Assembly (NCBI RefSeq): GCF_900475285.1
Contig: NZ_LS483370.1
Span: 2,060,001 to 2,124,000 of the forward strand
Direction: 5' to 3'
Source: Pseudomonas taetrolens
GTDB lineage: Bacteria > Pseudomonadota > Gammaproteobacteria > Pseudomonadales > Pseudomonadaceae
DNA length: 64,000 nt
Shown: positions 34,436-43,183 of the stretch, one piece after another
Position numbering within the stretch: position 1 is the first letter of the stretch
Layout of the letters: each line of letters begins with the position of its first letter
Notes under the pieces: model-generated
What the model saw: only the letters and a program-made list of their open reading frames with translations
Database searches by the model: none
Told to the model about the DNA's origin: nothing
Position numbers and translations under genes: made by a program

Positions 34436-35467
34436 ATGCTGACTCGTGCCAAGCATTTTTCGATCAAGCAAATCGCCACTCAGGCAGGGGTCAGTAAAGC
34501 CACGGTGGATCGCGTGTTGCATCAGCGCGGCAGTGTTCACTACCAGACCCGGCGGCGCATCGAGCAGGCACTGGACGAGTTGGAAACCCAGGAGAAAAAT
34601 GGTCTGGCTGTGGGGCGTACGTTCCATGTCGACGTGATCATGCACACGCCCCGACGTTTCAGTCAGGCCGTGCAGGCCGCGATTACGGCGCAGTTGGGAA
34701 GCATGGCGCCGTTCCGGATTTCTCCGCGCTTCCATTTGTTCGAAAACATCGAGCCGCAACAGATGCACGACGTGCTTGTACGGTGCGCCGAAAAAGGCAG
34801 CCAGGGAGTTGTGCTCAAGGCAGCGGATGAGCCGCAGATCAATCGGGCGGTCAACCAGTTGATGGCGGCAGGGATTCCGGTGGTGACTCTGGTCACCGAT
34901 CTACCTCAGAGTGAGCGCATCGCTTACGTTGGCATGGACAACCGTAACGCCGGGCAAACTGCGGCGTACCTGCTCTCGCGCTGGCTGGATCCGGCAGCAC
35001 AAGAGGTTGCGGTGGTCATCAGCAGTGAACGCTTTCGCGGTGAAGAGGAGCGTGAAATGGGGTTTCGCATGTGGTTGCGGTTACGAGCGCCGCACCTGCG
35101 GGTACTCGACATCAGCGAAGGGCTTGGGGTGTATGAACCGACCTTTGAGCGTGTGTCCCAGGCGCTCGAGGCACACCCGGGTCTGAAAGCGGTGTACAGC
35201 GTGGGCGGTGGCAATCGGGCGATTGTCGATGCCTTCGCAGCCTTGAATCGGCCTCTGGAGGTTTTTATCGGCCACGACCTGGATCAGGAAAACCGTCAAT
35301 TGCTGGTCGAAGAAAAAATCGCCGCGATCATCGACCACAACCTCAACGTCGATGCCCGGCATGTGTTCTTGCACATCTTGCAGTTTCATCGGCTTTGGAA
35401 ACCTGGTCCGATTCCTTCATCCCCGGTGCAAATCGTGACGCCGTTTAACCTGCCGCAACACGAGTAG
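34436..35467 (+). CDS. LacI family transcriptional regulator
   Basis: 343 residues from the ATG at 34436 (MLTRAKHFSIKQIATQ). The open frame continues far upstream through the SDR gene, but that is antisense shadow. The LacI helix-turn-helix and hinge (IKQIATQAGVSKATVDRVLHQRG) occupy residues 10-32; the RbsB-like core has GIPVVTLVTDLPQSERIAYVGMDNRNAGQTAAYLL and FIGHDLDQENRQLL. VDRVLHQRGSV places it in the group regulating sugar/inositol loci. It diverges from the SDR/PhyH/binding-protein operon and lies 30 nt from a second, convergent LacI gene. Confidence 0.9.
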   Translation: MLTRAKHFSIKQIATQAGVSKATVDRVLHQRGSVHYQTRRRIEQALDELETQEKNGLAVGRTFHVDVIMHTPRRFSQAVQAAITAQLGSMAPFRISPRFHLFENIEPQQMHDVLVRCAEKGSQGVVLKAADEPQINRAVNQLMAAGIPVVTLVTDLPQSERIAYVGMDNRNAGQTAAYLLSRWLDPAAQEVAVVISSERFRGEEEREMGFRMWLRLRAPHLRVLDISEGLGVYEPTFERVSQALEAHPGLKAVYSVGGGNRAIVDAFAALNRPLEVFIGHDLDQENRQLLVEEKIAAIIDHNLNVDARHVFLHILQFHRLWKPGPIPSSPVQIVTPFNLPQHE

Positions 35468-35497
35468 CAGGCGGTTGCCCTCTCTGTGCAGGGCACG

Positions 35498-36544
35498 TCA
35501 GACCGCGTTCTCACAAGTGACGATCTGCAAGGGGATATGGATTCGATGCCGGGCGGGGTCGAAGTCCGGGGAGGTTTGCAGTTCAACCATCAAATCGATT
35601 AGCGCGACCGCGATCAACGTCGGCTGAGAGTCCACGACCAGGCTGATCAGCCCTTGTTTCAGCGCTTGATGCGACAGAGCCGTCGACTCCAGCAGGATGC
35701 TGCACAGCCCGGGCCGCTCGGGCAGTTGCGCCAATGCGCTGATGATCCCGTCGCCACCGCCACCCACCACACACAGGCCGCGCAAGTCTGTGTAGCGGGC
35801 CAGCAGTTCCAATGCGGCTTCCTCGGTCACATCGTTGTTGTCGAGATTGATCATGGCATCGAGCAGTCGCAACCCCGGCGCGTGCTGCGCCAGATAACTG
35901 CGCAACCCTTCAAGTCGGGCCTGATGCCCCAGAAAACGATGGCCGCCCAGCAAGACCCCGACGCAACCCTTGCGCGGGTTGCTGGTATGGGCCAGCAGCC
36001 AGCCCATGGTACGGCCGACCTGGTGATTGTCCTGGCCGACATAAGGTTCAAGACCTTGCTCGTGGATGTCGGACAGCAGCGCCACTACCGGCACCCCGGC
36101 TTCGCGGATCTGGGCAATGGCGGCATTGATCAGCGGGTGCGAAAAACTGACCACGGCCAGCCCATCGTATTGCACGGCCAATTGCTCGATTTGCGCGACG
36201 ATGGCACTGGGTGTGCGGTCAAAAACATACGCGTAATGGCAGCTCAGATTGGCCCCGGCGTGACGCTGCGCGGCAGCCGTAATGGCCGTGGCCAGGTTGC
36301 CGTAGAACGCCTGGGCAGTTCCCAGCAACAGGATGCCGAAGCGGTAGGAGGGGCGTCGTTCGCGGATGCGCTGGCCGATCAGGCGAGCTGCAAAATAGCC
36401 GACCTTTTCGGCGGCCTGAAAGACCTGCTCGGCCGTGTCGGGATTGACCGGTGCGCGGGCATTGAGCACCCGGTCTACGGTGGCGACACTCAGTCCTGCC
36501 TGGGCGGCGACAGTAGCAATGGTCGGGCGTTTGTTCTTGTTCAT
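35498..36544 (-). CDS. LacI family transcriptional regulator (second)
   Basis: 348 residues. HTH: TIATVAAQAGLSVATVDRVLNARAPV (8-33). The effector core has GLAVVSFSHPLINAAIAQIREAGVPVVALLSDI, YVGQDNHQVGRTMGWLL and CVVGGGGDGIISAL. It diverges from the hydroxylase/ferredoxin/reductase/isomerase operon beginning at 36725, with several TCAAG/CTTGA sites between. Two LacI proteins of similar architecture facing two halves of the same locus suggest sequential control by substrate and intermediate. Confidence 0.9.
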   Translation of the reverse strand: MNKNKRPTIATVAAQAGLSVATVDRVLNARAPVNPDTAEQVFQAAEKVGYFAARLIGQRIRERRPSYRFGILLLGTAQAFYGNLATAITAAAQRHAGANLSCHYAYVFDRTPSAIVAQIEQLAVQYDGLAVVSFSHPLINAAIAQIREAGVPVVALLSDIHEQGLEPYVGQDNHQVGRTMGWLLAHTSNPRKGCVGVLLGGHRFLGHQARLEGLRSYLAQHAPGLRLLDAMINLDNNDVTEEAALELLARYTDLRGLCVVGGGGDGIISALAQLPERPGLCSILLESTALSHQALKQGLISLVVDSQPTLIAVALIDLMVELQTSPDFDPARHRIHIPLQIVTCENAV

Positions 36545-36553
36545 GGTGAGCCC

Positions 36554-36634
36554 CTTGAAGCGCTTGATAGAAAACTCTCAAGCCGCGCTGGGGCTGGATG
36601 ATAGCTTGATAGTGAATCTAATCAAGGCCTTGAG
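36554..36634. promoter_or_regulatory. Cluster of CTTGA/TCAAG sites including a 12-bp palindrome
   Basis: Half-sites CTTGA at 36554, 36563, 36605 and 36629 and TCAAG at 36578 and 36622. They form the inverted pairs CTTGA-N10-TCAAG (36563-36582) and CTTGAT-N10-ATCAAG (36605-36626), and the perfect palindrome TCAAGGCCTTGA (36622-36633). It lies between the LacI start (36544) and the hydroxylase start (36725), a plausible LacI operator array. Confidence 0.65.
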
Positions 36635-36724
36635 GGCAGAGGCCGTGCTCCCTATATTTTTCCCAGCGATGTGTTCCTGCATCGAAGCAAGTTCCAACAA
36701 CAATCAGCTTGCGGAGAACGTTGT

Positions 36725-37831
36725 ATGCCCCAATCAAATGCCGCTCACGACATGCCATCTTCGGCCCGGCGCCGGGACTATTCACTGACGGGGCCAGAGG
36801 CCGCCAAAGCCCTGGAAAAAGGCCTGGTTTCAGGCCAGTGGTATCAATGCCCGATTTCCCGTAAACGTCTCAAAGAACTGATGCAACGTCGCGACGGACC
36901 GGCCCTGCGGGATACGGCACTCTGGCTCGCCGCGCTGGCCGTGACCGGCTTTGGCGGTTACTGGTTCTGGGGCTCCTGGGCCTGTGTTCCCTTCTTCCTG
37001 GTGTACGGTGTGCTGTACGGCACGATGTCCAATGCCCTTTGGCATGAAATGGGTCACGGTACGGCTTTCAAGACCCGCTGGATGAACGAGGTGGTGTATC
37101 AGGTCGCCAGTTTCATGTGCCTGTTCGAGCCCCATGTCAAACGCTGGAGCCACACCCGCCACCACACAGACACCATTGTGGTGGGCAGTGACCCCGAGAT
37201 CGTCGAGCCGCGTCCGCCAAGCCTGCTGCGCATGGCAATGAGCCTGGTAAAACTGCCGAACACCTGCAACACCTTGCGCGCGGTCTTTATCCATGCTGCG
37301 GGACGCATGGATGAGGAAGAGAAGACCTATATTCCCGAGTCCGAATGGCCGAAAGTGATACGCACGGCGCGCATCTGGCTGGCGATATACGCCGCTGTGA
37401 TCGGGCTGTCGCTGTACCTGCAGAGCTGGCTGCCGTTGATGTTTATCGGTTTGCCGAGTCTCTATGGCGAGTGGTTGTCCTACCTGTTCGGCCTGTCACA
37501 GCATGTCGGCCTGGCCGAGGACTCACTGGACCATCGCACCAACTGCCGCACGATTTACATGAATCCATTGCTGCGTTTTGTCTACATGAACATGAACTAT
37601 CACCTTGAACATCACATGTTTCCGATGGTGCCTTATCACGCGCTGGCGCAGTTGCATGAAGAAATCCGCAGCGATTGCCCACCGCCTTATCCGAGCTTGT
37701 TTGCAGCCTTCAAGGAAATCATTCCGACGATCCTGAAGCAGCAAAAAGACCCGGCCTGGTTTGTGCGTCGCCCGGTGAGACAAGCAGCCGAGTCAGTCGC
37801 TCCGGCGCAATCCCAGGCCACCGCCAGCTGA
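36725..37831 (+). CDS. Fatty-acid-desaturase-family hydroxylase, MocD-like
   Basis: 368 residues from the ATG at 36725 (GGAG 8-9 nt upstream). Membrane di-iron oxygenase with the three histidine clusters HEMGH (107-111), HTRHH (143-147) and HLEHH (293-297), and hydrophobic pairs at about 65-105 and 215-255. Length and pattern fit the alkane-hydroxylase/desaturase superfamily branch annotated as rhizopine catabolism MocD. The next genes supply a Rieske ferredoxin and a ferredoxin reductase, giving a full electron chain. In rhizobia, MocD, MocE and MocF act as a rhizopine O-demethylase; the same chemistry on an O-methyl inositol is my inference. Confidence 0.82.
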   Translation: MPQSNAAHDMPSSARRRDYSLTGPEAAKALEKGLVSGQWYQCPISRKRLKELMQRRDGPALRDTALWLAALAVTGFGGYWFWGSWACVPFFLVYGVLYGTMSNALWHEMGHGTAFKTRWMNEVVYQVASFMCLFEPHVKRWSHTRHHTDTIVVGSDPEIVEPRPPSLLRMAMSLVKLPNTCNTLRAVFIHAAGRMDEEEKTYIPESEWPKVIRTARIWLAIYAAVIGLSLYLQSWLPLMFIGLPSLYGEWLSYLFGLSQHVGLAEDSLDHRTNCRTIYMNPLLRFVYMNMNYHLEHHMFPMVPYHALAQLHEEIRSDCPPPYPSLFAAFKEIIPTILKQQKDPAWFVRRPVRQAAESVAPAQSQATAS

Positions 37832-37868
37832 TCACTGTCTGCCTCTACAACAAAAAGAGAGAACTCTC

Positions 37869-38189
37869 ATGACCGAACTCTGGATCGATGTTTGCGCCGT
37901 GGACGATATAGATGAAGAAGATGTCATGCGCTTTGACCATGGCCAGCAGACCTATGCCGTCTACCGCTCGGCTGACAGTGAGTTTTACGCCACGGCCGGA
38001 TTATGTACCCACGAATCGATCCACCTGGCCGATGGACTGGTCATGGAGCATGTCATCGAGTGTCCCAAGCATAACGGGCGTTTTGATTACCGTTCCGGCA
38101 AAGCCCTGGGGGCTCCGGTGTGTGTGAACCTCAAGACCTATCCGGTGCGGGTCGAGGCCGGGCGCTTGCAGCTTGCTGTCCCGAATTGA
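37869..38189 (+). CDS. Rieske [2Fe-2S] ferredoxin, MocE-like
   Basis: 106 residues. Cluster ligands are Cys46-x-His48 (CTHESIHL) and Cys65-x2-His68 (CPKHNGRF), the short Rieske-ferredoxin form (BphF/MocE) with GKALGAPVCVNLKTYPVRVE after the second loop. It lies 37 nt after the hydroxylase stop, with AGAGA before its ATG. It should carry electrons from the downstream reductase to the di-iron hydroxylase. The order hydroxylase-ferredoxin-reductase parallels the rhizobial mocDEF set. Confidence 0.9.
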   Translation: MTELWIDVCAVDDIDEEDVMRFDHGQQTYAVYRSADSEFYATAGLCTHESIHLADGLVMEHVIECPKHNGRFDYRSGKALGAPVCVNLKTYPVRVEAGRLQLAVPN

Positions 38190-38206
38190 CGATGCGGAGT
38201 CAGGTC

Positions 38207-39448
38207 ATGAATTCACTCAATGCTCCATTGGTGATTGTCGGTGCCGGCCATGCAGGCGGCCGTGCCGCCCTGACCCTGCGCGCCGAGGGTTATAGCGGCC
38301 GTCTGATCCTGCTGGGTGATGAACCCCATGCGCCTTATGAGCGGCCACCGTTGTCCAAGGGGCTGTTGCGCGGCACGACGGATCTGGCGGGCTGCGGCCT
38401 GTGCGACAGCGTCGGGCTGGCCGGGCTACAGATCGAACACTGGGTCGATAATCCGGTGCAGCGCATCGATCCTGCGGGGCATCGCGTGCAGTTGGCAGAT
38501 GGCAGCTGGTTGCCTTACGCGGGTTTATTGCTGACCACGGGCGGTCGTGCACGGCGGCTGGCCAATGTGCCTGCAGCGCTGGGCAATGTGTTGTACCTGC
38601 GCACCCATGATGAGGCCCTGGCCTTGCGCACGGTGTTACGGCCCGGTGCGCGAGTGGTGATCATCGGAGGCGGCTTTATCGGGCTTGAAGTAGCAGCGAC
38701 GGCACGGGATCTCGGTTGCAGCGTGATAGTGCTTGAAGCCGGGCCGCGCCTGGCAGGTCGTGTCCTGCCGGAGCGGCTGTCCAGCGTATTGCTGGCCTTG
38801 CACCGCAGCCAGGGCGTGGATGTGCGGCTTAATGTCGAAGTCGAAGCGGTCCTGGGCCGCGATGTGGCAGACAGCGTGCAACTGGTCGACGGTGAACGGC
38901 TTGGCTGCGATCTGGTGGTGGTCGGGATTGGCATGCAACCCAACATCGAACTGGCGGCGGCAGCCGGGCTTGATGTCGGGCAGGGCATTCGCGTGGATGC
39001 TCGCCTGCGTACCAGCGCCGCCGATATTTTTGCGGCGGGTGATGTCTGTGAGTTTCAACTGCACCCGCAGGGGGCATTCCAGCGCCAGGAAACCTGGCGC
39101 AACGCTGAACAGCAAGGCCGTCATGCGGCGCTGAACCTGTTGGGGGCAGACCTGCCTTTTGAGGCTGTTCCCGGCTTTTGGTCCGATCATTATGACTGGA
39201 GCTTGCAAACGGTGGGCGTGCTCGACAACACCGAACCCGCGGCCAGTCGATCAATTCCGGGTGGCGGCTTTCTGATGTTCTGGCTAGACGCCCAGCACCG
39301 TTTGCAAGGTGCTTGCGGCTGGGGGCAGGGCAACAGCATTGCGAGAGACATCAAGCTCTGTGAACGACTGATCGTCCAGGGCAATCCGTTAGTGGCGCAG
39401 GTTCTGGCGGATGCCGATGTGTCACTCAAACAGGTACTAAGGGGATGA
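38207..39448 (+). CDS. FAD-dependent ferredoxin reductase, MocF-like
   Basis: 413 residues from the ATG at 38207 (GGAG 7 nt upstream). GAGHAGG (12-18) binds FAD, RVVIIGGGFIGLEVAATARDLGCSVIVLEAG binds NAD(P)H, and AADIFAAGDVCEF is the second FAD contact. YERPPLSKGLL marks the BphA4/putidaredoxin reductase group that reduces ferredoxins for oxygenases. It is 17 nt after the ferredoxin gene and 1 nt before the TIM-barrel gene, so the four genes form one operon. Confidence 0.9.
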   Translation: MNSLNAPLVIVGAGHAGGRAALTLRAEGYSGRLILLGDEPHAPYERPPLSKGLLRGTTDLAGCGLCDSVGLAGLQIEHWVDNPVQRIDPAGHRVQLADGSWLPYAGLLLTTGGRARRLANVPAALGNVLYLRTHDEALALRTVLRPGARVVIIGGGFIGLEVAATARDLGCSVIVLEAGPRLAGRVLPERLSSVLLALHRSQGVDVRLNVEVEAVLGRDVADSVQLVDGERLGCDLVVVGIGMQPNIELAAAAGLDVGQGIRVDARLRTSAADIFAAGDVCEFQLHPQGAFQRQETWRNAEQQGRHAALNLLGADLPFEAVPGFWSDHYDWSLQTVGVLDNTEPAASRSIPGGGFLMFWLDAQHRLQGACGWGQGNSIARDIKLCERLIVQGNPLVAQVLADADVSLKQVLRG

Positions 39449-39449
39449 T

Positions 39450-40319
39450 ATGCGCGAACTTGTGGTGTTTCAGTCGCTGTGGGCGATGCAGGATCATCGG
39501 GGGCTGTGCGATCTGCCCATGCACGCACAGCTGGAGAAAATAGCCGCTGCCGGTTTTGACGGTGTTACGGACCATTTTTGGTTGCCACAGCCTGCCGAAC
39601 GTCTTTACCGGGCGGCGAAAACCCATGGTTTGCAGATTGAGGGCCAGGCCTTCCCGCGTACCGTGGAGGATCTGGGCGCGGTGCTCGACGTTGCTTCGCG
39701 CTACGATTGCCACCATCTCACGCTGCAGGCCGACGTCCGTCCGCGCAGCCTGGCGCAGGCCATACAACTGGTCGAGGGCTGGCAACGACTGGCCGAGCAG
39801 GTGGATTTCCCGGTGCTGCTGGAAACCCATCGATATCGGCTTACCAACGACCTGTTGTTCACCCTTGATCTGCTGGCTGAAATGCCGGATCTGAAGCTGT
39901 TGGCCGACTTGTCCCACTACGTTGTGAGTCGTGAATTGCCAGAGCCGGCTGTGGTTGAAGACGATGAGCAGATCCAGACCATTCTGCGCCACAGCTGGGG
40001 ATTTCACGGACGCGTCGCCAGCAGCGGGCAGGTTCAGGTGCCCATCAGTTTTGCCCAGAACCGGCCGTGGCTGGAGCGTTTTTCGGGGTGGTGGAAGTAC
40101 GGGATTGAGGATTGGCTGAGCCGTACCGATGCCCCCGGGAGTTTGTCCTTTACCTGTGAGCTGGGACCACCCCCGTACGCCATCACCGGTGCCGACGGTC
40201 GGGACATTACCGACCGCTGGGCAGAAGCGCTGATGCTCAAGGCGCTGATACAAGAGGTCTGGAAGGATTGTCGGAATCATCCTGGCGCGCCCGCCGCCAC
40301 AGCACACGGCCGAGGGTAA
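39450..40319 (+). CDS. Xylose-isomerase-like TIM-barrel protein, MocC-like
   Basis: 289 residues, AP endonuclease 2/xylose-isomerase-like barrel. Likely metal ligands are Glu125 (LLETHRY), Asp153 (LADLSHY), a His near 186 (GFHGRV) and a late Glu (TCELGPPPY). Homologous barrels act as inosose isomerases, inosose dehydratases (IolE) or tagatose/ketose epimerases, and rhizobial MocC lies in rhizopine loci. It starts 1 nt after the reductase stop. Its 3' end overlaps the convergent MFS gene by 83 nt. Isomerisation or dehydration of a keto-inositol is plausible but unproven. Confidence 0.8.
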   Translation: MRELVVFQSLWAMQDHRGLCDLPMHAQLEKIAAAGFDGVTDHFWLPQPAERLYRAAKTHGLQIEGQAFPRTVEDLGAVLDVASRYDCHHLTLQADVRPRSLAQAIQLVEGWQRLAEQVDFPVLLETHRYRLTNDLLFTLDLLAEMPDLKLLADLSHYVVSRELPEPAVVEDDEQIQTILRHSWGFHGRVASSGQVQVPISFAQNRPWLERFSGWWKYGIEDWLSRTDAPGSLSFTCELGPPPYAITGADGRDITDRWAEALMLKALIQEVWKDCRNHPGAPAATAHGRG

Positions 40320-41475
40320 TCAGCCAGTTGCACAGGGCGATGACCAGGATGACTGAAAGCAGGGCAGGGATGCCATAGTTGACGATAATTTGCCCGGCGA
40401 ACCACGGAAACCCGAACACGCCGATAAAGTACGCCAGGCTGAATAACACCAAGGCCTGCGCCGTGTACCCGGCCGGGGCCTCGTTGGCCGCCAGCCCGTT
40501 GATCACCGAGTAGGTGAGGCCATAGCCGACACCTAAGGTCACCGCGGCCATCAAATAGGTCGCGCTGGAACTGACCAAGAACATCAGCATCAGCACCGAG
40601 GCCACGATCAGTGCGGTCAGGGTACAGGCGGTCACATAGGGGTCGCGCTTGACGATAAATCCGGCAACCAACAGTCGGCATGTGATCACGGCGCACATGA
40701 AACCTAGAAAGAACAACGAGTAATCCAAGTGCTTGAGGGCGGCGTAAGTTGTCTGGAAGCTCGACAGCCCGCCGAAAATCGCCCCGCCCAGGCCGACCAT
40801 CATAATGGCGAACACCGCTTTGGAGCGCAGCACCAAACGGGTGGCCCGAAGGGTGATTCTGCACACACTGACGGAGCCTTGCATGGCCTGCTGGTGCTGA
40901 ACCCGGGGGCCGATCAGAGCAAACAGCACACCGCCCACCAGGCTGGCGATCGCCGCCAGCACAAATGCCGATTCCAGCGGATACCCCAGGGCTTCGGCGG
41001 CACGCCCGAGCAAGGGGCCGGTCCCGATCCCGCTCATCATGCTGCCCGAGAGCAGGGCGAAGTATTTCACTCGCCTGGCGGGCTCGATGAGCATCGACAC
41101 AACAATCGGGCCGAGGGTGTAGAACAGCCCCCAGCCAAAGCCCAGCAGCAGGCCGAAACCCAGCATCGCAGCCCCGAACGCCGGAACTGCTGCAAAACCT
41201 GCGCTCGCAGCGGCCAATAGCAGTGCTGCCGCCGCAATGGTTTTGGTGGCACCGAACTTATCGGTCAGATGCCCGGAAAAAATCACTGCCATAAAGGTGC
41301 TGAACATGGCGGCAGAAATCACAGTACCGGCGTCGGACTCGCTGCCGCCGTGGGTCCTGAGCATCACGGCCAGCAAAAATGTACAGCCATAAGAGACAGA
41401 CAGCAGGTAACTGCTCAGGCAGAAAAGTCCGAACAGGCCTTTTGTAGAAGAGGAGGAAGACGCGGCAGGCGGCAT
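40237..41475 (-). CDS. MFS transporter
   Basis: 412 residues from the ATG at 41475 (AAGGA 8 nt upstream; the frame extends to 41571). About 12 membrane segments; loop 2-3 motif is SGHLTDKFGATKT and GFGWGLFYTLGPIVVSMLI follows. It resembles the oxalate/formate-antiporter/MCT-like MFS group. It converges on the MocC-like gene and overlaps its 3' end, an arrangement that couples the two messages antisense. It may import or export an intermediate of the same locus. Confidence 0.85.
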   Translation of the reverse strand: MPPAASSSSSTKGLFGLFCLSSYLLSVSYGCTFLLAVMLRTHGGSESDAGTVISAAMFSTFMAVIFSGHLTDKFGATKTIAAAALLLAAASAGFAAVPAFGAAMLGFGLLLGFGWGLFYTLGPIVVSMLIEPARRVKYFALLSGSMMSGIGTGPLLGRAAEALGYPLESAFVLAAIASLVGGVLFALIGPRVQHQQAMQGSVSVCRITLRATRLVLRSKAVFAIMMVGLGGAIFGGLSSFQTTYAALKHLDYSLFFLGFMCAVITCRLLVAGFIVKRDPYVTACTLTALIVASVLMLMFLVSSSATYLMAAVTLGVGYGLTYSVINGLAANEAPAGYTAQALVLFSLAYFIGVFGFPWFAGQIIVNYGIPALLSVILVIALCNWLITLGRVLWRRARQDDSDNPSRPLVSAP

Positions 41476-41837
41476 GTAACGGTTCCTTGGATCGCTTTTT
41501 TGTTGTGAGTAGTGCACTTCTTGATAGCAGGTAAAAACAGTGGGCGGGTTCAAACCTTTGAATCCTGACATCGCGGGTGTCTAAACAAACGCAGTACCTG
41601 CCCCCTTGCAGCCTCTGCGACAAACCGAACAGACGCAGAAAAATCACAGGTCTGTTTTTTTTGCGCGCACGGACCCACCATGGCCATTGCTGAGCGGTGC
41701 GCATGGGTGTTCAAGGATTTCCCCCTCTATTCATGAGCGGTCACGTTGAGTAGATTGCCCGGTCGCCCTCGGATTAAACCTGTTTCCCATGCAATAAACG
41801 CAGGGGAATGAACCTTGAAGCTTTGGCAGGGGAATAC
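41476..41837. other. 362-bp intergenic region with two hairpins
   Basis: Divergent region between the MFS and metallophosphoesterase genes. A near-perfect dyad GGGTTCAAA-CC-TTTGAATCC (41546-41565, one mismatch) lies 71 nt upstream of the MFS start and could be its operator. ACAGAC...GTCTGT followed by eight T (41629-41662) resembles a weak rightward terminator. No gene was recognised. Confidence 0.45.
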
Positions 41838-42968
41838 ATGTTCCATATCATCACCGCACTCATCGCTGTGTATGTGAGCTGGCGTTTTGTCTGGCCGCTG
41901 TCATTGAGCAAAACAAGTAAAGGGTTGCTGGGTGCGCTTCTGCTGTTAGCTGCCGAACATCATCTGCTTACCCGAACCTTTTTTGGCAGTATGGCTTCGC
42001 CCGAGATTCCGGGGCCGGTGTTGATGGTGCTGGGCTGGGCATTCGGTACGCTGGTACTGCTGGCATTGTTGTTGCTGATTCGGGACGTACTCGGGATTCT
42101 GCTCTTTGGGGTATCCCGTCAGGCAGGGCGCGCTTTACTGGTTCAGGCGCGCCTGGGGATTACCTTGGGTGTCTTGAGTGCGGGGCTGTCCGCGCTGGGT
42201 GTCTGGCAAGCGGTCCGTGTGCCGCAGGTCAAAACCGTGGAAATCGTATTGCCGCGTTTGCCGGCTGCATTTGACGGCTTTCGCCTTGTACAGCTGACGG
42301 ACCTGCATGCCAGCCGACTGCTGCAGGCGCCGTGGATGCAAGCGGTGGTCACCCGGGCCAACGCACTACGCCCCGATCTGGTCGTGATCACCGGCGATTT
42401 GACTGATGGTTCGCCGCAGGCCCGGGCGGATGATATCCGCCCCTTGCAGGCGCTCAAGGCGCGTTATGGCGTATTCGCGATACCGGGCAATCACGAGTAT
42501 TACATTGACTACCTCAATTGGTTACCCGCGTTTGATCGTCTGGGGCTGCACATGTTGCTTAATCAGCATGCGCTGATTACTCACCAGGGACGCGAACTGG
42601 TGCTGGCCGGGATCACAGACAAAGCCGCATTGCCCTTTGAACTGCCCTTGCCGGATGTCGCCGCGGCCCTGGAAGGGGCACCTGAGGGGGCTCCGGTCAT
42701 TTTGCTCAGCCATCGCCCGGTCGGCGCTGTCGCCAATGCAAGTCTGGGGGTTGATCTACAATTGTCCGGGCACACCCATGGCGGGCAGATTCTCGGTCCG
42801 CACCTGCTTGCACAATGGGCCAATGAAGGCTTTGTCTCGGGCCTGTATGAGGTGGCGGGCATGCGCTTGTATGTCAGCAATGGTTCCGGTCTGTGGAACG
42901 GATTCCCGATCAGGCTCGGCCGCCCTTCGGAAATCACCGAGATTGTGTTGCGGGCACCCGCCAGCTAG
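41838..42968 (+). CDS. Metallophosphoesterase, membrane-anchored (YaeI/UDP-DAGP-phosphatase-like)
   Basis: About 376 residues. Four hydrophobic segments within residues 1-130 anchor it, followed by a calcineurin-like domain with all metal motifs: DLHASR, GDLTDG, GNHEYY, LLSHRP and GHTHGGQ. The start at 41838 has AGGGG 6 nt upstream; an ATG at 41808 sits too close to its own AGGGGA. Family members hydrolyse lipid or nucleotide phosphates at the membrane; the substrate is unknown. It seems unconnected to the inositol-like locus. Confidence 0.88.
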   Translation: MFHIITALIAVYVSWRFVWPLSLSKTSKGLLGALLLLAAEHHLLTRTFFGSMASPEIPGPVLMVLGWAFGTLVLLALLLLIRDVLGILLFGVSRQAGRALLVQARLGITLGVLSAGLSALGVWQAVRVPQVKTVEIVLPRLPAAFDGFRLVQLTDLHASRLLQAPWMQAVVTRANALRPDLVVITGDLTDGSPQARADDIRPLQALKARYGVFAIPGNHEYYIDYLNWLPAFDRLGLHMLLNQHALITHQGRELVLAGITDKAALPFELPLPDVAAALEGAPEGAPVILLSHRPVGAVANASLGVDLQLSGHTHGGQILGPHLLAQWANEGFVSGLYEVAGMRLYVSNGSGLWNGFPIRLGRPSEITEIVLRAPAS

Positions 42969-43099
42969 TCCGGGCGTATGGCGGGGGGCATGCGGCGAAA
43001 TGTCTCGGGGGCCTCTATCGATGTTCATCAACAGCCGTTTGAGAAGCCTATAGAATGCCGCCCAATGGGGTTCGGGTTCGAAAGGTTTCCAAGTGGCAC

Positions 43100-43117
43100 G
43101 TGTTGTGTATGCAACAC
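43100..43117. promoter_or_regulatory. Dyad upstream of sotB
   Basis: GTGTTG-TGTATG-CAACAC, 6-bp perfect arms, 67 nt before the sotB start and about 44 nt downstream of a -10-like TATAGAAT (43049-43056). It is a candidate regulator site; the regulator is unknown. Confidence 0.35.
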
Positions 43118-43183
43118 ATGGCGACAAGGGCGGTCGAGTCAAGGACCTGTTTGATCATCGATAGCGAGTAGTCCGACTTTTAA

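Noticed and set aside
43061..43090. tRNA-like GGTTCGAA near the sotB promoter.
   Set aside because: There is no acceptor stem, D arm or anticodon arm around it; only a T-loop-like string matches.
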